From the NCBI GenBank assembly GCA_021798415.1, contig JAJZGO010000001.1, positions 1 to 64,000 of the forward strand: 64,000 nt of DNA, given 5' to 3'. A program made the translations under genes and the position numbers. Shown in pieces: positions 45,506 through 53,073 of the stretch (position 1 is the first letter of the stretch; every line of letters starts with the position of its first letter). Origin of the DNA: Thermoplasmata archaeon. GTDB lineage: Archaea; Thermoplasmatota; Thermoplasmata; Lutacidiplasmatales; UBA184. Under the pieces are notes generated by a model, which was not told where the DNA came from, did no database searches, and was given only the letters and a program-made list of their open reading frames with translations.

Positions 45506-45991
45506 TCAGGCGTCTCCCGACTCTCTCAGGGCGTGGCGGAGTTCGGCGACCCCCCCGAGGAGGCCCTCCCGGGCGGTCGGTGGGATCCGCGCCCCCAACT
45601 CCCGGAGCGCCTTTCGCTGGGCGTCCTTGGCCTCACGGAGGAGCCGACGGCCCGGCTCGGTGAGAACGGCGAGGCGGGAGCGGTGGTCGGTGGGATGCGG
45701 TTCGAGCCGCACCAGCCGACGGCGTTGGAGGCGTCGCGCGAGGTCGGTCGTGGCCGCGGGGGTCACATCGAGGGCCCGCGTGATGGACTTGAGGGGGACG
45801 GGCCCCGGCGCGCAGAGAGCGAGCGCCTGGTACTCGGACAGGAGGAGTCCATGAGGGCGAAGTGCCTCCCGGGTCACGCCCCGGAGGATCCGGTACAGCT
45901 CGCGGACGGATTCCCACGGTGGCTCGACCGGTCGCTGCGGAGGAGGCGCCCCTCCCGCCCGCCTCCGGGAGACGGCAGTCGGCACGGCCAT
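45506..45991 (-). CDS. MarR family transcriptional regulator
   Basis: A 161-residue protein. The winged helix has LSEYQALALCA, LKSITRALDVTPAATTDLARR (shown in part) and the wing text EPHPTDHRSRLAVLTEPG with its typical DxRxR-like basic turn. MarR dimers usually repress a neighbouring efflux gene and let go on ligand binding; here the MFS exporter is 15 bp downstream. The ATG at 45991 is 21-30 nt after a TATA box, which suits a leaderless start. Confidence 0.88.
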   Translation of the reverse strand: MAVPTAVSRRRAGGAPPPQRPVEPPWESVRELYRILRGVTREALRPHGLLLSEYQALALCAPGPVPLKSITRALDVTPAATTDLARRLQRRRLVRLEPHPTDHRSRLAVLTEPGRRLLREAKDAQRKALRELGARIPPTAREGLLGGVAELRHALRESGDA

Positions 45992-46011
45992 GCACGGCGG
46001 CCACCCCTCGG

Positions 46012-46021
46012 AGGATATTAA
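46012..46021 (-). promoter_or_regulatory. TATA box of the marR-MFS operon
   Basis: Minus strand CTTAATATCC is centred about 25 nt before the ATG at 45991, so the message is probably leaderless. MarR self-control through this region is possible, but no clear palindrome is seen. Confidence 0.5.
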
Positions 46022-46220
46022 GATGCCTTACTTCCACGGGAACACCGGACGGGGGCACGCCGGGGTTGTCGGGGAACGCGGACCGGCGCCGGCGCGGGGC
46101 GGACGAGGGCCTCGCGGGCCGCAGAGGTGGGCGGCCCGGAGCGGCTCGCCTCGCGGGCGTCGGACAACCCACTACGGTGCCTGAACGGTTTTCAACCCCG
46201 GTAGGCTGGGGAGCGGCCGC

Positions 46221-47045
46221 ATGACCGAACCGATCCACGAGGAGCGTGTGACCTTCTCCGCGAACCATCGGGAGCTCGACGCCGACCTCGCCCTCCCGAG
46301 GAGCGACGGGCGGCGACCCGCGGTCATCGTGGTCCACGAGATCTGGGGCCTGGACGCCCACATTCGCGACGTGGCGGGCCGGTTCGCGGCCCAAGGGTAC
46401 GTGGCGCTCGCCCCCGACCTCTATACCGGAGAGCTGCGGGGCCCGATGACCCCCGCGAACATCATGGCGGGCATGACGTTCCTCCGACAGGCGCCTCCCG
46501 AGGTGCAGCGCGATTTCTCGAAGCTCGGGCCGCTCCTCGCCGAGCGCTCCCCCTCGGAGCAGGAGGCGCTGCGTACGCTCATGCGGGTGATGAGCCCGGA
46601 CCAACACCAACAGTTCGCCGAGGACCTCCGGGGCGTCGCCCGGTACCTCCGGAACCGAGACGACGTCGACCCCACGCGGACCGCTGCCGTGGGGTTTTGC
46701 ATGGGAGGAGGGCTGGTCGCCCTCCTCGCGACCCGCGACGCGGAGCTTCGGGCGGGCGTCGTGTTCTACGGCGCGAACCCGCCCCTCGAGAGGGTGCCCG
46801 ACATCCGGGCGTCGATCTTAGGGTTGTACGGAGGGGAGGATCACCGGATCACCGACACGGTGCCCCTGTTCGAGGAGGCGATGCGGAAGGCGGGCCGGAG
46901 ATTCGAACGGCGCATCTACCCCGGCGCCCCGCACGCCTTCTTCAACGACTCCCGACCGCAGGTCTACCGGAAGGAGGCCGCGGAGGACGCGTGGACGCGC
47001 GTCCTGGACTTCCTCGGCCGGGAGTTAGCTCCTCCCCCGACGTGA
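46221..47045 (+). CDS. Dienelactone hydrolase family protein
   Basis: A 274-residue alpha/beta hydrolase. The nucleophile is Cys in AVGFCMGGG (near residue 157), the Asp is in LYGGEDHRI and the His in PGAPHAFFND, the Cys-Asp-His triad of dienelactone hydrolases. VIVVHEIWGLDAHIRDVAGR is the oxyanion-hole region. The middle 60 residues form an extra helical insert. The natural substrate is unknown; it stands alone. Confidence 0.85.
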   Translation: MTEPIHEERVTFSANHRELDADLALPRSDGRRPAVIVVHEIWGLDAHIRDVAGRFAAQGYVALAPDLYTGELRGPMTPANIMAGMTFLRQAPPEVQRDFSKLGPLLAERSPSEQEALRTLMRVMSPDQHQQFAEDLRGVARYLRNRDDVDPTRTAAVGFCMGGGLVALLATRDAELRAGVVFYGANPPLERVPDIRASILGLYGGEDHRITDTVPLFEEAMRKAGRRFERRIYPGAPHAFFNDSRPQVYRKEAAEDAWTRVLDFLGRELAPPPT

Positions 47046-47395
47046 GCGGCGGCGTCCCTCTGCGCGCCCCTCTGCGATCGAAGGTGGTCTCGGGACGGGC
47101 CCCGCGCCCCCGACGGCGGGGCAACTCGCTGCGGAGGGGGTGGAGACTCCCCGACCCTAGCCCTCGCGACCCCCGACGGCCCACGAGAAAGGGCCTCCCC
47201 CGAGACCGAGTGCGACGCGCTGACCTTCCCGGTTGGGACGGCCGGCCGGGCGGCCCCACGGACATGATCCTGAGGAGCCGAGCGCCCGTCGAGCGGCCCC
47301 CGAGGAAGCATGGACCGCGAGCTTAACGACGCGAGGACGACGGGAGGGTACGAAAGGTCTAGGGGCCCGAACTCGGCTCGACCGTGACGGGGACG
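47046..47395. other. Gene-poor spacer
   Basis: 350 bp between the convergent hydrolase and hemerythrin genes; no gene supported. Frames on both strands are Arg/Pro/Gly-rich. Confidence 0.45.
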
Positions 47396-47875
47396 TCACC
47401 GGGGCCCGTGGCCCTTCGCACCGGGGTCGTGGAGTTCCCGGCCCACCGCCTGCACGACGTCGACGGGAAGGTGGGCGTCGAACCACGGGTAGACCGACTC
47501 TTCCTCGCGAGTGTTGTGGGCCCAGAGAACGTTGACGAGCTCCGATTCGAGGTCCTCGGTCGGCCGAGGGCCCGAGTCCAGCCGGTCGCGGATCCGCTGC
47601 AACACGTCCTCGATCCGTCGGTGCTCGTCGAGCATCAACTCCACCAGAAGCCGGCGGGAGGAGTCCCCTTCCCCGAAGGGGGGAAAGAGGAGGCGCTCCT
47701 CGACGACGATGTGGCGATGCAGTTCGGTCGCGAACCCGTCGAACCGTTCGCGGCGTTCGTCCATGTTGGAGGCGGGAGTCGCTTGGAACTCCTCGAACTT
47801 CCGGTCGAGCTCCCGGTGGTCGCCCGACAGCAGTTGGGACGGGGACTCGACAGGGCCGTTCACCGGTGTCTCCAT
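47396..47875 (-). CDS. Hemerythrin-like HHE domain protein
   Basis: A 159-residue four-helix protein with iron-binding residues in LLSGDHRELDRKFEEF, LHRHIVVEERLLFPPF, LDEHRRIEDVL and WAHNTREEESVYPWFD. Such HHE proteins carry a di-iron site that binds O2 or senses NO or oxidants. Its ATG overlaps the stop of the upstream membrane gene by 16 bp, so both are translated from one message. Confidence 0.85.
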   Translation of the reverse strand: METPVNGPVESPSQLLSGDHRELDRKFEEFQATPASNMDERRERFDGFATELHRHIVVEERLLFPPFGEGDSSRRLLVELMLDEHRRIEDVLQRIRDRLDSGPRPTEDLESELVNVLWAHNTREEESVYPWFDAHLPVDVVQAVGRELHDPGAKGHGPR

Positions 47876-49128
47876 CGATCTCGAATGACCCGGAGGTCAC
47901 CGCTGGTCATTCCCGGCAAGGGATTGATCCGAGGATAAAGGACCGGTACGGTACCGACGCCCCAAGTGATGGCCACTCCCAAAAGGAGGGCCCCGGCCAA
48001 CGGAGACAGCCATCCGACGTGCGGCCATCCCCCGACGCCCGCCGTAACGGCCGCGACGACCCCGAGGACCCAGGCCGCAGCGAGGACCCCGAGCATCCGT
48101 CGGGTCCAAGCATGCGAGATCCGCTGGAACGGAGCGACCATTCCGAACCACATGAACAGGATCGTCAGCCCCACGAACCCGAGAACGTTGACGAGCGCGT
48201 GGGCGACGACGAGGGCGTAGTCCGACTCGGAGACCATCCAGAGACCGATCGCTCCGCCGATCAGGAACAGCGTGACGCTCGTCAAGTGAAGGCCGGCCTC
48301 GGGGCGGGGGGTCCGCGCCCGGTGGACGAGGACGATCAGGACAGTGACGAAGAGGACCGCGAACGCCGCCTCGGGCGCGGCGAAGAGGGCGAGGTCGGCG
48401 GCCGAAGTCGGTGGGAGCGCGAGCATCCCGAGGGGGACGAGCCACGCCCCGGAGATCGCGAGGGCGACGAGGGTGTAGACCACCGGACGCGAAACGTCCG
48501 CGTCGAGCGACCGGGGCACGAGGCGAAGGCTGACCGCCGTGACGAGGAGAATCGCGTGGCCGAGGACGAACAGGTGCACGGCCGCGAGCCACCAACCGAA
48601 CCCCGGCCCGCCGGTGAATCCGGAAAGCACGAACAAGCCTCCCGAACCCGCGGCCGCGGTCCATGACGCGAGGAAGAGGGGGACCGTAACGGCGTCCCCC
48701 GGCCGCGCGTCGGGGCCGCGTATCAGCAGCTGGGGCTGGGAGAGTTGGCGTGCGAAGAGACCCAGGATGGTCCCCTCGCACGCCAGGAAGAGAAGCGCCC
48801 CGAGCACGACCATCCCCCGGGAGAACGGCGCCGGGGCCACGTTGGAAAGGCCCACCGCTCCGAGGGCGAGAGCCCCCTCGGCGAGGAGGAACGTCCCCTG
48901 TGCGACCCAACGCGGCGGTTGGGGGCGTCGGGAGATCGTCGGAAAGAGGTGGAGGGCGAACCCGGCGGTGGTGAATCCGATGAAACCGATCAGCAGGAGC
49001 CAGACGAGAAGGTCCCAGCGTTCGGTAAGCGCCCCCACGTACGAGCCCAGGAGCAGCACCGTGCCTGCGGCGGCAAGGTGCACCAGCGCCGCGGTCAGGA
49101 ACTGACGGGAAACGGCGGAAAACGGCAC
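47860..49128 (-). CDS. Polytopic membrane protein with His-rich helices (NnrS/oxidase-I-like)
   Basis: A 422-residue protein with about 12 hydrophobic helices. His residues lie in or next to several of them: LTAALVHLAAAGTV, FALHLFPTIS, AAVHLFVLGHAILLV and VVAHALVNVLGFVG. This resembles NnrS and the heme-copper oxidase subunit I fold, but no clear cofactor set is complete. Linked to a hemerythrin, it may handle NO or O2 (inference). GTG 49128 is chosen because a TATA box lies 23-31 nt upstream. Confidence 0.65.
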   Translation of the reverse strand: MPFSAVSRQFLTAALVHLAAAGTVLLLGSYVGALTERWDLLVWLLLIGFIGFTTAGFALHLFPTISRRPQPPRWVAQGTFLLAEGALALGAVGLSNVAPAPFSRGMVVLGALLFLACEGTILGLFARQLSQPQLLIRGPDARPGDAVTVPLFLASWTAAAGSGGLFVLSGFTGGPGFGWWLAAVHLFVLGHAILLVTAVSLRLVPRSLDADVSRPVVYTLVALAISGAWLVPLGMLALPPTSAADLALFAAPEAAFAVLFVTVLIVLVHRARTPRPEAGLHLTSVTLFLIGGAIGLWMVSESDYALVVAHALVNVLGFVGLTILFMWFGMVAPFQRISHAWTRRMLGVLAAAWVLGVVAAVTAGVGGWPHVGWLSPLAGALLLGVAITWGVGTVPVLYPRINPLPGMTSGDLRVIRDRWRHR

Positions 49129-49150
49129 GGGTCGCCGGATGCCTCCGGAC

Positions 49151-49160
49151 CTATAGTCTC
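49151..49160 (-). promoter_or_regulatory. TATA box of the membrane protein-hemerythrin operon
   Basis: Minus strand GAGACTATAG is centred about 27 nt before the GTG at 49128, giving a leaderless message. Confidence 0.55.
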
Positions 49161-49276
49161 CGCGATGCCCGCTCCTCGCGCCCTCGGACCGACCGCCCGT
49201 GCTCGGGCTCGGCCCCGGCCCGGCCCCGGGAACGAGACCGCGGAGACGCTCGGGAGGCTCTCGGCGGCTCCTCCGG

Positions 49277-49306
49277 CGACCCACCAATCACCGGAGTGGT
49301 GGGTCG
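49277..49306. repeat. 10-bp perfect inverted repeat
   Basis: CGACCCACCA and TGGTGGGTCG pair perfectly around a 10-nt loop. It lies about 62 nt downstream of the tRNA-Arg gene and 120 nt upstream of the membrane gene's TATA box, so it could be a 3' processing or stop signal, or an operator. Confidence 0.5.
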
Positions 49307-49367
49307 GCGAGCTGGCCGTAGAACCCGGAAGTCGGCAAGGAGCCGTTGCCAGGTCGAAGAGGTAGTA

Positions 49368-49441
49368 CGGGCCCGCCGGGATTCGAACCCGGGTTTGAGG
49401 CTCCGGAGGCCTCCGTGATGTCCAAGCTATACTACGGGCCC
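49368..49441 (-). tRNA. tRNA-Arg (anticodon CCG)
   Basis: Acceptor GGGCCCG/CGGGCCC, anticodon stem GAGGC/GCCTC with loop CTCCGGA giving CCG, T arm CCGGG-TTCGAAT-CCCGG, discriminator G. The D arm is small (GTAT...ATCAC). No intron and no encoded CCA. Confidence 0.92.
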
Positions 49442-49759
49442 AAGGTGGGTGCCCCGTCGCGAGCGACGGGCGGGTAAGGACTTTTCGGCGTTCGCCCGCC
49501 GCTCGGCCGGCCCCGAGGTCGGGCCGGGCTGAGCGAAGGGTCTTAGCCCCCACCGGGCGTCCGCAGCTGGGGCGGACCGGGTCCGTGCCCCCGTCAGGAG
49601 ACGACGACCACGACCGCGGAATCTCGCGAGGAGACGACCCTCGACGACGGCGGCGCGGAGCGCCCCCGCCCTCTCGACGCGTTGCGACGGTGGTTCGGCG
49701 ACCGTCAGGCGTGCGCCGAGCCGACCGTCTCCCACGTTCCCGGCGCACGGGGGGGCCGC
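49442..49759. other. Gene-poor spacer
   Basis: 318 bp between tRNA-Arg and thioredoxin with no supported gene. Confidence 0.4.
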
Positions 49760-50080
49760 GTGACGTCCCTATCGGGGCTCTCCGCGACCAGGTTCATCGA
49801 AGAGAACGACCGCGTGGCGGTCGACCTGTGGGCCGGCTGGTGCCGCCCGTGCCGTACGTTCTCCCCGATCGTCGAAGGCGTGGCGAAGCAGTTCGTCGAC
49901 CGGGTGGCGTTCGGTAAAGTGAACGTCGAGCGGGACCCGACGCTCGCCGAGCGCTGGCAGGTCCGCAGCATCCCGACCGTTCTCCTTTTCCGCGAGGGTC
50001 GGCCGGTCGGCCGGCTCACCGGGGTGCGTTCGGCCGACGCGCTCGAACGAGAGGTCCGACGCGGGCTCAAGGTCCGCTAG
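49760..50080 (+). CDS. Thioredoxin
   Basis: A 106-residue thioredoxin with the redox site WCRPC (near residues 28-32), then FSPIVEGVAKQF, the conserved cis-proline in VRSIPTVLLF and the last strand GRLTGVRSADALE. It reduces disulfides in target proteins. GTG 49760 gives the standard length; the longer frame starts with Arg-rich text unlike the family. The site has Arg-Pro where many have Gly-Pro, which can shift the redox potential. Confidence 0.88.
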   Translation: MTSLSGLSATRFIEENDRVAVDLWAGWCRPCRTFSPIVEGVAKQFVDRVAFGKVNVERDPTLAERWQVRSIPTVLLFREGRPVGRLTGVRSADALEREVRRGLKVR

Positions 50081-50120
50081 GGTCCGTCGGCGGTCGCGGC
50101 CGTCCGCTCGGGACCACGGG

Positions 50121-50315
50121 TTACGCGGCGGCGGCCTTCCCCTTGGCCTTCGCGGGCGGGGGTGCCTTCGACTCGGAGTATCCGCAGCGGCCGCAGGAGC
50201 GGCGGTCCTTGTGCTCGGCGAGGAACGTGCCGGGCCCGCACTTGGGACAGGACTTGTGGGTGCGCGCGAGCGTGTCCCCTTTCGTGTCGTAGAGACCGAC
50301 GCGCGCCTTGGCCAT
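50121..50315 (-). CDS. rps27ae: Ribosomal protein eS31 (S27ae)
   Basis: A 64-residue protein with the zinc ribbon SCPKCGPGTF and SCGRCGYSE, four Cys that hold one zinc in the small subunit. The C-terminal tail is Ala/Lys/Pro-rich. ATG 50315 has an SD-like GGAG 8 nt upstream that overlaps the end of the eS24 gene, so it is chosen over the GTG at 50324. Last gene of the rpoE1 operon. Confidence 0.92.
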   Translation of the reverse strand: MAKARVGLYDTKGDTLARTHKSCPKCGPGTFLAEHKDRRSCGRCGYSESKAPPPAKAKGKAAAA

Positions 50316-50320
50316 CGGGC

Positions 50321-50692
50321 TCACTCCTTCTTCGCGGCCGCGGGAGCGGGCGAGGGGGCGGGCGCGGGGGCCTCGGCCGGTGGGGCGGGCGCCGCACCCT
50401 TCGCGACCTTCTCCTTCAGGCCGTTGCGCACGAGGATGTGCTCGCGGGCGATCGCCTTCGCGGCATCGACCGATTCGTAGACGAGCGCATCGCCCCGCGT
50501 GACGGCCGTCCCGAAGCGGGCGTGCATCCGCTCGACGATCACCCGCTCCTTCGGAGCGCGGACGAGCTTCGAAAGCTCTCCGCGAACGGCGTCCCGGCTC
50601 GGCGTCGCGGCGGTCGCGTGAGCGACCTCGAACCGGTACTCGTGTCGCTTCAGGAGGGGGTTCGCCCGCTCCTCGAGGATCTTAACTTCCAT
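50321..50692 (-). CDS. rps24e: Ribosomal protein eS24 (S24e)
   Basis: A 123-residue protein. The first 95 residues match eS24 (MEVKILEERANPLLKRHEY and VRAPKERVIVERMHARFG), then comes a Pro/Ala-rich low-complexity tail ending AAAKKE that is longer than usual. Component of the 30S subunit. It overlaps the upstream kinase gene by 11 bp. Confidence 0.93.
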   Translation of the reverse strand: MEVKILEERANPLLKRHEYRFEVAHATAATPSRDAVRGELSKLVRAPKERVIVERMHARFGTAVTRGDALVYESVDAAKAIAREHILVRNGLKEKVAKGAAPAPPAEAPAPAPSPAPAAAKKE

Positions 50693-51239
50693 GCCGGATT
50701 CTCCGCAGTACCATCAGGCTGATCAGGTGCCGTACGTGTTCCTTCGACACCGCGTCGACGCGCACGAAGGAGACCCCCTCACCCGGAATGCCGTATATAA
50801 CGGTGGCCCCGGCGGGGAGCGACTCGATCAGCGCGAGCGACCCCAGATCCTCCTCGCCGTCGACCTCGATGAGGCCGCCCCCCTCCGCGATCAGTTCCTT
50901 GACCGCGACGCGCAGGCCCTCGGTCAGGCACCCCGGGGGGTTCGAGACCCGAACGCGCCGGCGGGCGGCGAGCGACCGGAAGAGCTCCGGAGCGACCGGT
51001 TCGCGGCGGCGGGTCTTGTAGTCGACGATCCCCAGGAGCGGGGGGTGCCCGAGCTCGATCGCCCGAGCGGTCACGCGGTCGCCGCAGGTCGCGAAGAGCC
51101 CGAGGGCGCGGATCCGCCGGTCGGCCTCGTCACCGGCGTAGACGGGCCCATACTTCTCGGCGAGCGTCGGGCGCAGTGACTCCGGGACGGCCCACGCCCG
51201 TTCGTCACTTGACGCGGAGCGCGTACCGACCCGCGGCAT
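50682..51239 (-). CDS. GTP-dependent dephospho-CoA kinase (DUF359)
   Basis: A 185-residue protein of the archaeal DUF359 family, which phosphorylates dephospho-CoA with GTP as the last step of CoA synthesis. Family text includes LGLFATCGDRVTARAIELG, GIVDYKTRRRE, VSNPPGCLTEGL, EVDGEEDLGSLALIESLP and VIYGIPGEGV. The start is ATG 51239, which makes it overlap the end of spt4 by 35 bp; no better start is in frame. Its place between spt4 and rps24e is conserved in many archaea. Confidence 0.85.
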   Translation of the reverse strand: MPRVGTRSASSDERAWAVPESLRPTLAEKYGPVYAGDEADRRIRALGLFATCGDRVTARAIELGHPPLLGIVDYKTRRREPVAPELFRSLAARRRVRVSNPPGCLTEGLRVAVKELIAEGGGLIEVDGEEDLGSLALIESLPAGATVIYGIPGEGVSFVRVDAVSKEHVRHLISLMVLRRIRHGS

Positions 51240-51390
51240 GGATCCCCATCTTGCGCGCGATCTCCGACTTCTCGGGATCGATGACGACGAGGTACCCCTG
51301 CCACTCGCGCGAGACCTCGCCACCGCAGCGCGGGCACTTCGCCTGGTCGGTGACCGACCGGCAGTTCTTGCACGCCTTGAGGTTGATCAT
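51205..51390 (-). CDS. spt4: Transcription elongation factor Spt4 (RpoE2)
   Basis: A 61-residue protein with zinc ribbon ACKNCRSVTDQAKCPRCGG and the C-terminal text EWQGYLVVIDPEKSEIARKM. It pairs with Spt5 to keep RNA polymerase processive. ATG 51390 gives the normal length; the longer frame is Arg/Glu-rich and overlaps rpoE1. It begins 11 bp after rpoE1. Confidence 0.93.
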   Translation of the reverse strand: MINLKACKNCRSVTDQAKCPRCGGEVSREWQGYLVVIDPEKSEIARKMGIHAAGRYALRVK

Positions 51391-51401
51391 CGTGCGTCCG
51401 T

Positions 51402-52040
51402 TCACCCCGCGGCCGGGGCTCCCTTCTCGGCCTTCTTCGCGGGCGCCGTCTTCTTCGGTGCCGCGGCGGGCTTCTTGCCGCCCTTGTCGTCCGTGCGTCG
51501 GTGGGTCTCGACGATCCACTCGAACCGTCCGAGGGCGGGTTGGCGCATCGTGAGGCCAATACGGCTGTCGCGCGGGCTGATCTCGGAGAGCGAGAGCGAA
51601 ACGACCCGCGCCCGCACCTTGTAGCCGACCTTGAGGTCCTTCTTCGACTCGACGCCGACGAGACGCTGGTTGTGCTCGTCGATGTTCACGCGGTCGTCCA
51701 TGATCTGCGAGACATGCAAGAGCCCGTCGAGCGGACCGAACCGGACGAACGCCCCGAACTTGCGGATTTCGACCACCGCCCCCTCGACGACCTCCTGGAT
51801 CTCGGGTCGGAACAGGAGCGCCTGGTACTCGACCTCCTGGTACACGCCGCCGTCGCCGTGGATGATGTGGCCTTCCCCCAGCGGGCGGACGTCGCGGATC
51901 GTCACCGCGAGGCTCTGGCCGTCGACCAGCTTGCCCTCGAACTGCTGTTGGGCGAGCTCGGTGAGGACGTTGTCGAGCTCGGGCCCGAGACGCGCGGGCG
52001 GGATCCGAACGACGTCCCGACGACGGTCGAGGTAGTACAT
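51402..52040 (-). CDS. rpoE1: DNA-directed RNA polymerase subunit E' (Rpo7/RpoE1)
   Basis: A 212-residue protein with the Rpb7 layout: N-terminal tip domain (MYYLDRRRDVVRIPPARLG), then an S1 OB-fold (VVEGAVVEIRKFGAFVRFGP followed by HVSQIMDD). It forms the polymerase stalk with Rpo4 and helps open the promoter. The C-terminal tail after residue 180 is Lys/Ala/Pro-rich, longer than in most archaea. First gene of the operon; the TATA box is 21-30 nt upstream, so the message is leaderless. Confidence 0.94.
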   Translation of the reverse strand: MYYLDRRRDVVRIPPARLGPELDNVLTELAQQQFEGKLVDGQSLAVTIRDVRPLGEGHIIHGDGGVYQEVEYQALLFRPEIQEVVEGAVVEIRKFGAFVRFGPLDGLLHVSQIMDDRVNIDEHNQRLVGVESKKDLKVGYKVRARVVSLSLSEISPRDSRIGLTMRQPALGRFEWIVETHRRTDDKGGKKPAAAPKKTAPAKKAEKGAPAAG

Positions 52041-52060
52041 CCGCCGCGCGCGAGTGGGGG

Positions 52061-52070
52061 GGTGTATAAG
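52061..52070 (-). promoter_or_regulatory. TATA box of the rpoE1 operon
   Basis: Minus strand CTTATACACC, centred about 26 nt before the ATG at 52040. It is one of the clearest examples of the leaderless pattern in this window. Confidence 0.65.
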
Positions 52071-52080
52071 ATGGTTGGGG

Positions 52081-53040
52081 TCAGCGGTGGCGCGAGGCCG
52101 CCGCGGGTCGAGGCCGACCGTCGCGGACGGCCGCGACCACGAACCCATGGCCCGTCTCGAGGACCCCGGGCCGGCGGCCGACCATCTCCTCGGTCCGAAG
52201 GAGGTTCTCCCACGTCGTCGGCTCCCGTCGCGCCGCCCGTGCGATGGCCTCCTGGAACGCTCCGATCGGCCCGACGGCCATGCGGTCGAGAACCCGGAAC
52301 CCCGCGCGTGCGAGCATCCGCCCGACCTCGGGGGCCGTGTGGAACCCGAACTCCCAGTTCGCCATCCGGTCCGGGGCATACGGTTGGTGGCCGGTCGCGA
52401 GCACGCGGCGAACGAAGTACCGGTCCGGAGACCGCAGCACTCGGCGCAGGAACCGACGTTCCGCGCCCCGGACGAAGAACTCCTGGATGGCTGCGCCCGG
52501 CGAGGCGACATCGAGGAGGAGGCGGCCGTTCCGGGCCACCACCCGACCGAGCTCCGCGAGGAGGGCCGAAGTCTCGTGCGCGCTAAACCCGAGGATGTTG
52601 CCGTAGAGAACCGCCGCGCGGAACGAACGGTCGGGGAAGGGGAGACGCTCGCCGGCGCCCCGAACCCAGGCCACCCGATCGACGCCGTTCCGACCGCGAA
52701 GCCGGCGGCGGGCCGAGCGGAGCATGGGGAGGCTCAGGTCGACGGCCGCGACGTGCCCTCCCGAACCGAGGATCTGCGGTGTGAATCGTCCGGGCCCGGG
52801 CCCGAGCTCGAGGACCCAGCCGGACCCGGACGGCAGGTGTCGGGCGAGGAACCGGCTCCGCAGCTCGCGGACGAGGACCCGTCGGGCCTCTCCACCGTAG
52901 CGGCGCCATTCCCGGCTCGGACTCGGGTCGAACTGGGCCCGTATCTGTCGGTGGCGTCGCGCGGCCCGGGAAGGAGAACGAGGCGTCCGGGCCGGCGCGG
53001 GCCGGCGGCGCGGTTTCGCAGCGGGGCGGCGGGACGGCAT
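52081..53040 (-). CDS. Class I SAM-dependent methyltransferase with basic N-terminus
   Basis: A 319-residue protein. A very basic N-terminal 45 residues (SRRPAAKPRRRPAPARTP) precede a UbiE-like methyltransferase: VLELGPGPGRFTPQILGSGG, AAVDLSLPMLRSARRR and LPFPDRSFRAAVLYGNILGF. The basic stretch could bind nucleic acid (inference). The C-terminal part is helical with no known domain. ATG 53040 is used; four codons further up another ATG is possible. Confidence 0.75.
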   Translation of the reverse strand: MPSRRPAAKPRRRPAPARTPRSPSRAARRHRQIRAQFDPSPSREWRRYGGEARRVLVRELRSRFLARHLPSGSGWVLELGPGPGRFTPQILGSGGHVAAVDLSLPMLRSARRRLRGRNGVDRVAWVRGAGERLPFPDRSFRAAVLYGNILGFSAHETSALLAELGRVVARNGRLLLDVASPGAAIQEFFVRGAERRFLRRVLRSPDRYFVRRVLATGHQPYAPDRMANWEFGFHTAPEVGRMLARAGFRVLDRMAVGPIGAFQEAIARAARREPTTWENLLRTEEMVGRRPGVLETGHGFVVAAVRDGRPRPAAASRHR

Positions 53041-53073
53041 GGACCCGAGCACCTCGGAGGTCCCGGGGCGAGG

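Noticed and set aside
45990..46184. 64-codon plus-strand frame opposite the marR promoter
   Set aside because: Starts within the divergent promoter and quickly becomes Arg/Gly/Pro-rich, without any domain pattern.
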